A stretch of 22,794 bases of DNA from CADCSY01 sp038255685 (lineage in GTDB: Bacteria > Actinomycetota > Acidimicrobiia > Acidimicrobiales > CADCSY01): NCBI GenBank assembly GCA_038255685.1, contig JBBSLC010000034.1, positions 1 to 22,794 of the forward strand, in the 5' to 3' direction. Under the pieces are notes generated by a model. That model searched no databases. It was not told the DNA's origin and was given only the letters and a program-made list of their open reading frames with translations. Position 1 is the first letter of the stretch. Each line of letters begins with the position of its first letter. The translations under genes were made by a program, and so were the position numbers. Shown piece after piece: positions 21,085 through 22,794 of the stretch.

Positions 21085-21768
21085 GTGTGCGGGCGCTTCA
21101 CCTCGACGACGTCGGCCGAGGACCTCGCCGTCTACTTCGCCGTCGACGAGGTGGCGGTGGGGGAGCGCCGACCACGGTGGAACGTCGCCCCGACCGACCC
21201 CGTCCTCAGCGTCGTGGAGCGGGATGGGACCAGGCGGATGGGGGAGATGCGCTGGGGCCTCGTCCCCTTCTGGGCCAAGGACCCGTCGGTCGGCAGCCGG
21301 ATGATCAACGCCCGAGCCGAGACCATCCGCGAGAAGTCTGCCTACGCCAGGCCCTTGGAGCGCCGGCGCTGCCTGGTGCCCGCCGACGGCTTCTACGAGT
21401 GGCAGGCCCGGCCGGGCACCAAGGCGAAGCAGCCCTTCCACATCAGGCGGCGCGACGGCGAGCCCCTCGCCATCGCAGCGCTGTGGGACTCGTGGCGCCC
21501 GGAGCGGGGGAGTGACGATGGTCGCATCGTCTCCTGCGTGCTCATCACGACCGAGGCGAACGAGCTCGTCCGCCCGGTCCACGACCGCATGCCCGTCGTG
21601 CTCCCGCGATCGTCATGGGACGCATGGCTCGATCCCGTCAACGAGGACCTCGACCTGCTCACCGGCCTCCTCCGGCCGGCAGCAGCGGACCTGCTCGAGG
21701 CGGTGGCGGTGTCGCCCGCGGTGGGCAACGTCCGCAACGACGGGCCCGAGCTCGTGGCGGCCGTCTGA
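21085..21768 (+). CDS. SRAP-family protein (YedK/HMCES type)
   Basis: The 227-residue protein is full length. After removal of Met, C2 is the N-terminal catalytic Cys that forms a covalent thiazolidine with abasic sites in single-stranded DNA. The other family residues are present: N33 in RWNVAPT, N75 in MINARAET, E105 in GFYEW and H166 in HDRMPV. The protein protects abasic sites during replication and may also release the crosslink. The GTG start is fixed by the need for Cys at position 2. It follows the hydrolase gene by 25 bases and probably has its own leaderless promoter. Confidence 0.95.
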   Translation: MCGRFTSTTSAEDLAVYFAVDEVAVGERRPRWNVAPTDPVLSVVERDGTRRMGEMRWGLVPFWAKDPSVGSRMINARAETIREKSAYARPLERRRCLVPADGFYEWQARPGTKAKQPFHIRRRDGEPLAIAALWDSWRPERGSDDGRIVSCVLITTEANELVRPVHDRMPVVLPRSSWDAWLDPVNEDLDLLTGLLRPAAADLLEAVAVSPAVGNVRNDGPELVAAV

Positions 21769-21824
21769 AGCCGGAGAGGCAGCCGTCGGGTTTGCGCCTC
21801 GACACGCTGCGCGAGACTCGCCCC

Positions 21825-22484
21825 ATGGCCCCTGACCCGATGCCGGAGCCCACCGAGCTGACGACGTCGCCGGTCGACGCCACCACCGAGGACGTGCCAG
21901 CCGACGTCGATCGGGTCGTGACGGTGCCCAACGCGATCACCCTCGTTCGGCTCCTCCTCATCCCGGTGTTCGTGTGGCTGCTCTTCGGCCAGGACGACCG
22001 GGTCGGCGCAGCGGTGCTGCTCGCAGTGCTCGGTGCGACCGACTGGGTCGACGGCTTCCTCGCCAGGCGCTGGCATCAGGTCAGCACGGTCGGCAAGATC
22101 CTCGACCCCACCGCCGACCGCCTCCTCCTCGCCGTCGGGGTCGTCAGCATCGTGATCGCCGATGCCGTGCCGCTGTGGATCGCCGCCCTCACGTTCCTCC
22201 GCGAGGGGCTCGTCGCCATCACCGCCCTCACCCTGGCGAGCATGGGGGCCAAGCGGATCGACGTCACCTGGGCTGGCAAGGCCGGGACGTTCGGGCTGAT
22301 GTTCGCCTATCCGCTGTTCCTGGCGGGGAGCTCAGAGACGCTGTCGTGGGCAGGCGCCGCCGAGGTGCTCGCCTACGTCTTCGCCATCCCCGGTCTCGCC
22401 TTCAGCTACTGGTCTGCCGCCGGCTACGTGCCGCTCGCTCGCAAGGCGCTCTCCGATGGGCGCGCCGGGAAGGTCACCCGATGA
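21825..22484 (+). CDS. CDP-alcohol phosphatidyltransferase, PgsA-like
   Basis: The 219-residue membrane enzyme carries the complete family motif D-x2-DG-x2-AR-x8-G-x3-D-x3-D at 73-98 (D73, D76, G77, A80, R81, G90, D94, D98). It has several hydrophobic spans (about 38-55, 60-72, 100-120 and two near the C-terminus). It should transfer a phosphatidyl group from CDP-diacylglycerol, most likely to glycerol-3-phosphate, although inositol-phosphate acceptors occur in this family in actinobacteria. The first 30 residues are acidic and probably disordered. The ATG at 21825 is preferred because the upstream frame is not protein-like. The stop overlaps an ATGA that opens a five-codon mini-frame before the next gene. 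Confidence 0.9.
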   Translation: MAPDPMPEPTELTTSPVDATTEDVPADVDRVVTVPNAITLVRLLLIPVFVWLLFGQDDRVGAAVLLAVLGATDWVDGFLARRWHQVSTVGKILDPTADRLLLAVGVVSIVIADAVPLWIAALTFLREGLVAITALTLASMGAKRIDVTWAGKAGTFGLMFAYPLFLAGSSETLSWAGAAEVLAYVFAIPGLAFSYWSAAGYVPLARKALSDGRAGKVTR

Positions 22485-22494
22485 AGGTCCACCG

Positions 22495-22794
22495 ATGAAG
22501 GCCGTGATCATGGCGGGCGGTGAGGGCACCCGACTCCGCCCCCTGACCTCGAACCAGCCGAAGCCGATGATCCCGCTCGGCAACCGACCGATGATGGAGC
22601 ACATCGTCAACCTGCTGCAGAAGCACGGCTTCGACGACATCGTCGTGACGGTCGCGTTCCTCGCCAACAACATCCGCACCTACTTCGGCGACGGCAGCGA
22701 GTTCGGTGTGCGCATGGTCTACGCGACCGAGGAGACCCCTCTCGGCACGGCGGGTTCGGTGCGCAACGCCATGGACGAGCTGGACGAGCGCTTC
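22495..22794 (+). CDS. Mannose-1-phosphate guanylyltransferase-like nucleotidyltransferase, partial
   Basis: The first 100 residues are present and the gene runs off the window. The nucleotide-binding loop MAGGEGTRLRPLTSNQPKPM and later blocks TYFGDGSEF and TEETPLGTAGSV are typical of sugar nucleotidyltransferases, most like actinobacterial mannose-1-phosphate guanylyltransferases, some of which continue into a phosphomannomutase domain. It would supply GDP-mannose for glycans and mannosylated lipids, which fits the phosphatidyltransferase gene 10 bases upstream. ATG 22495 aligns with the family N-terminus; an earlier ATG at 22481 gives only MKVHR and a stop. Confidence 0.88.
   Translation, partial: MKAVIMAGGEGTRLRPLTSNQPKPMIPLGNRPMMEHIVNLLQKHGFDDIVVTVAFLANNIRTYFGDGSEFGVRMVYATEETPLGTAGSVRNAMDELDERF

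Noticed and set aside
22481..22498. Five-codon frame MKVHR overlapping the phosphatidyltransferase stop
   Set aside because: It arises from a short repeat (CCGATGAAGG) around the true start of the next gene; any coupling role is speculative.

Overview
The window is very GC-rich, with GTG/TTG starts, overlapping stop/start junctions and actinobacterial-type genes (universal stress protein, SRAP protein, a GDP-mannose-type nucleotidyltransferase, four-component branched-chain-type ABC transport, P450). A high-GC actinobacterium, perhaps of the Acidimicrobiia, is the best guess; the lineage is inference only.

Left part (about 38-11445): a genomic island. A complete tRNA-Pro(GGG) gene at 38-115 has its 3' part (49 bp, identical) repeated at 11397-11445, with further similarity just outside. 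This is the attL/attR signature of integration into a tRNA gene. No integrase is visible inside, and several genes are broken, so the island looks immobilised and partly decayed. Its content has one theme, respiration and survival under low oxygen or nitric oxide: an alternative-oxidase-like di-iron protein, a NirK-type copper nitrite reductase lacking the front of an N-terminal cupredoxin domain, a universal stress protein, a three-gene overlapping operon ending in a polytopic membrane protein with candidate haem-ligand histidines, a hemerythrin, a cupin, a stand-alone NuoF-like NADH/FMN/4Fe-4S subunit, a metal-binding fusion protein, and a minus-strand operon of cupin, mini membrane protein and group III truncated haemoglobin fused to a broken quinol-type NO reductase fragment. 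Two near-identical DosR/DevR-like boxes (13 of 15 bases shared) lie 60-66 bp upstream of two of these operons, pointing to a hypoxia/NO-responsive regulator located elsewhere.

Middle part (11446-13200): ordinary chromosome flank with a membrane-anchored degenerate GGDEF protein, a divergent anchored hypothetical protein and a 19-residue membrane peptide.

Right part, minus strand (13209-19895): an uptake-and-oxidation operon. One 1245-residue polypeptide carries both permeases and both ATPases of a branched-chain-type ABC importer; it overlaps a substrate-binding protein gene, which is followed by a cytochrome P450. The pairing suggests import and hydroxylation of a hydrophobic or branched compound such as a sterol, terpenoid or lipid (inference).

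Right part, plus strand (20003-22794): a small unknown protein, an alpha/beta hydrolase, an SRAP/YedK-type protein, a CDP-alcohol phosphatidyltransferase and the start of a mannose-1-phosphate guanylyltransferase-like gene cut by the window end.
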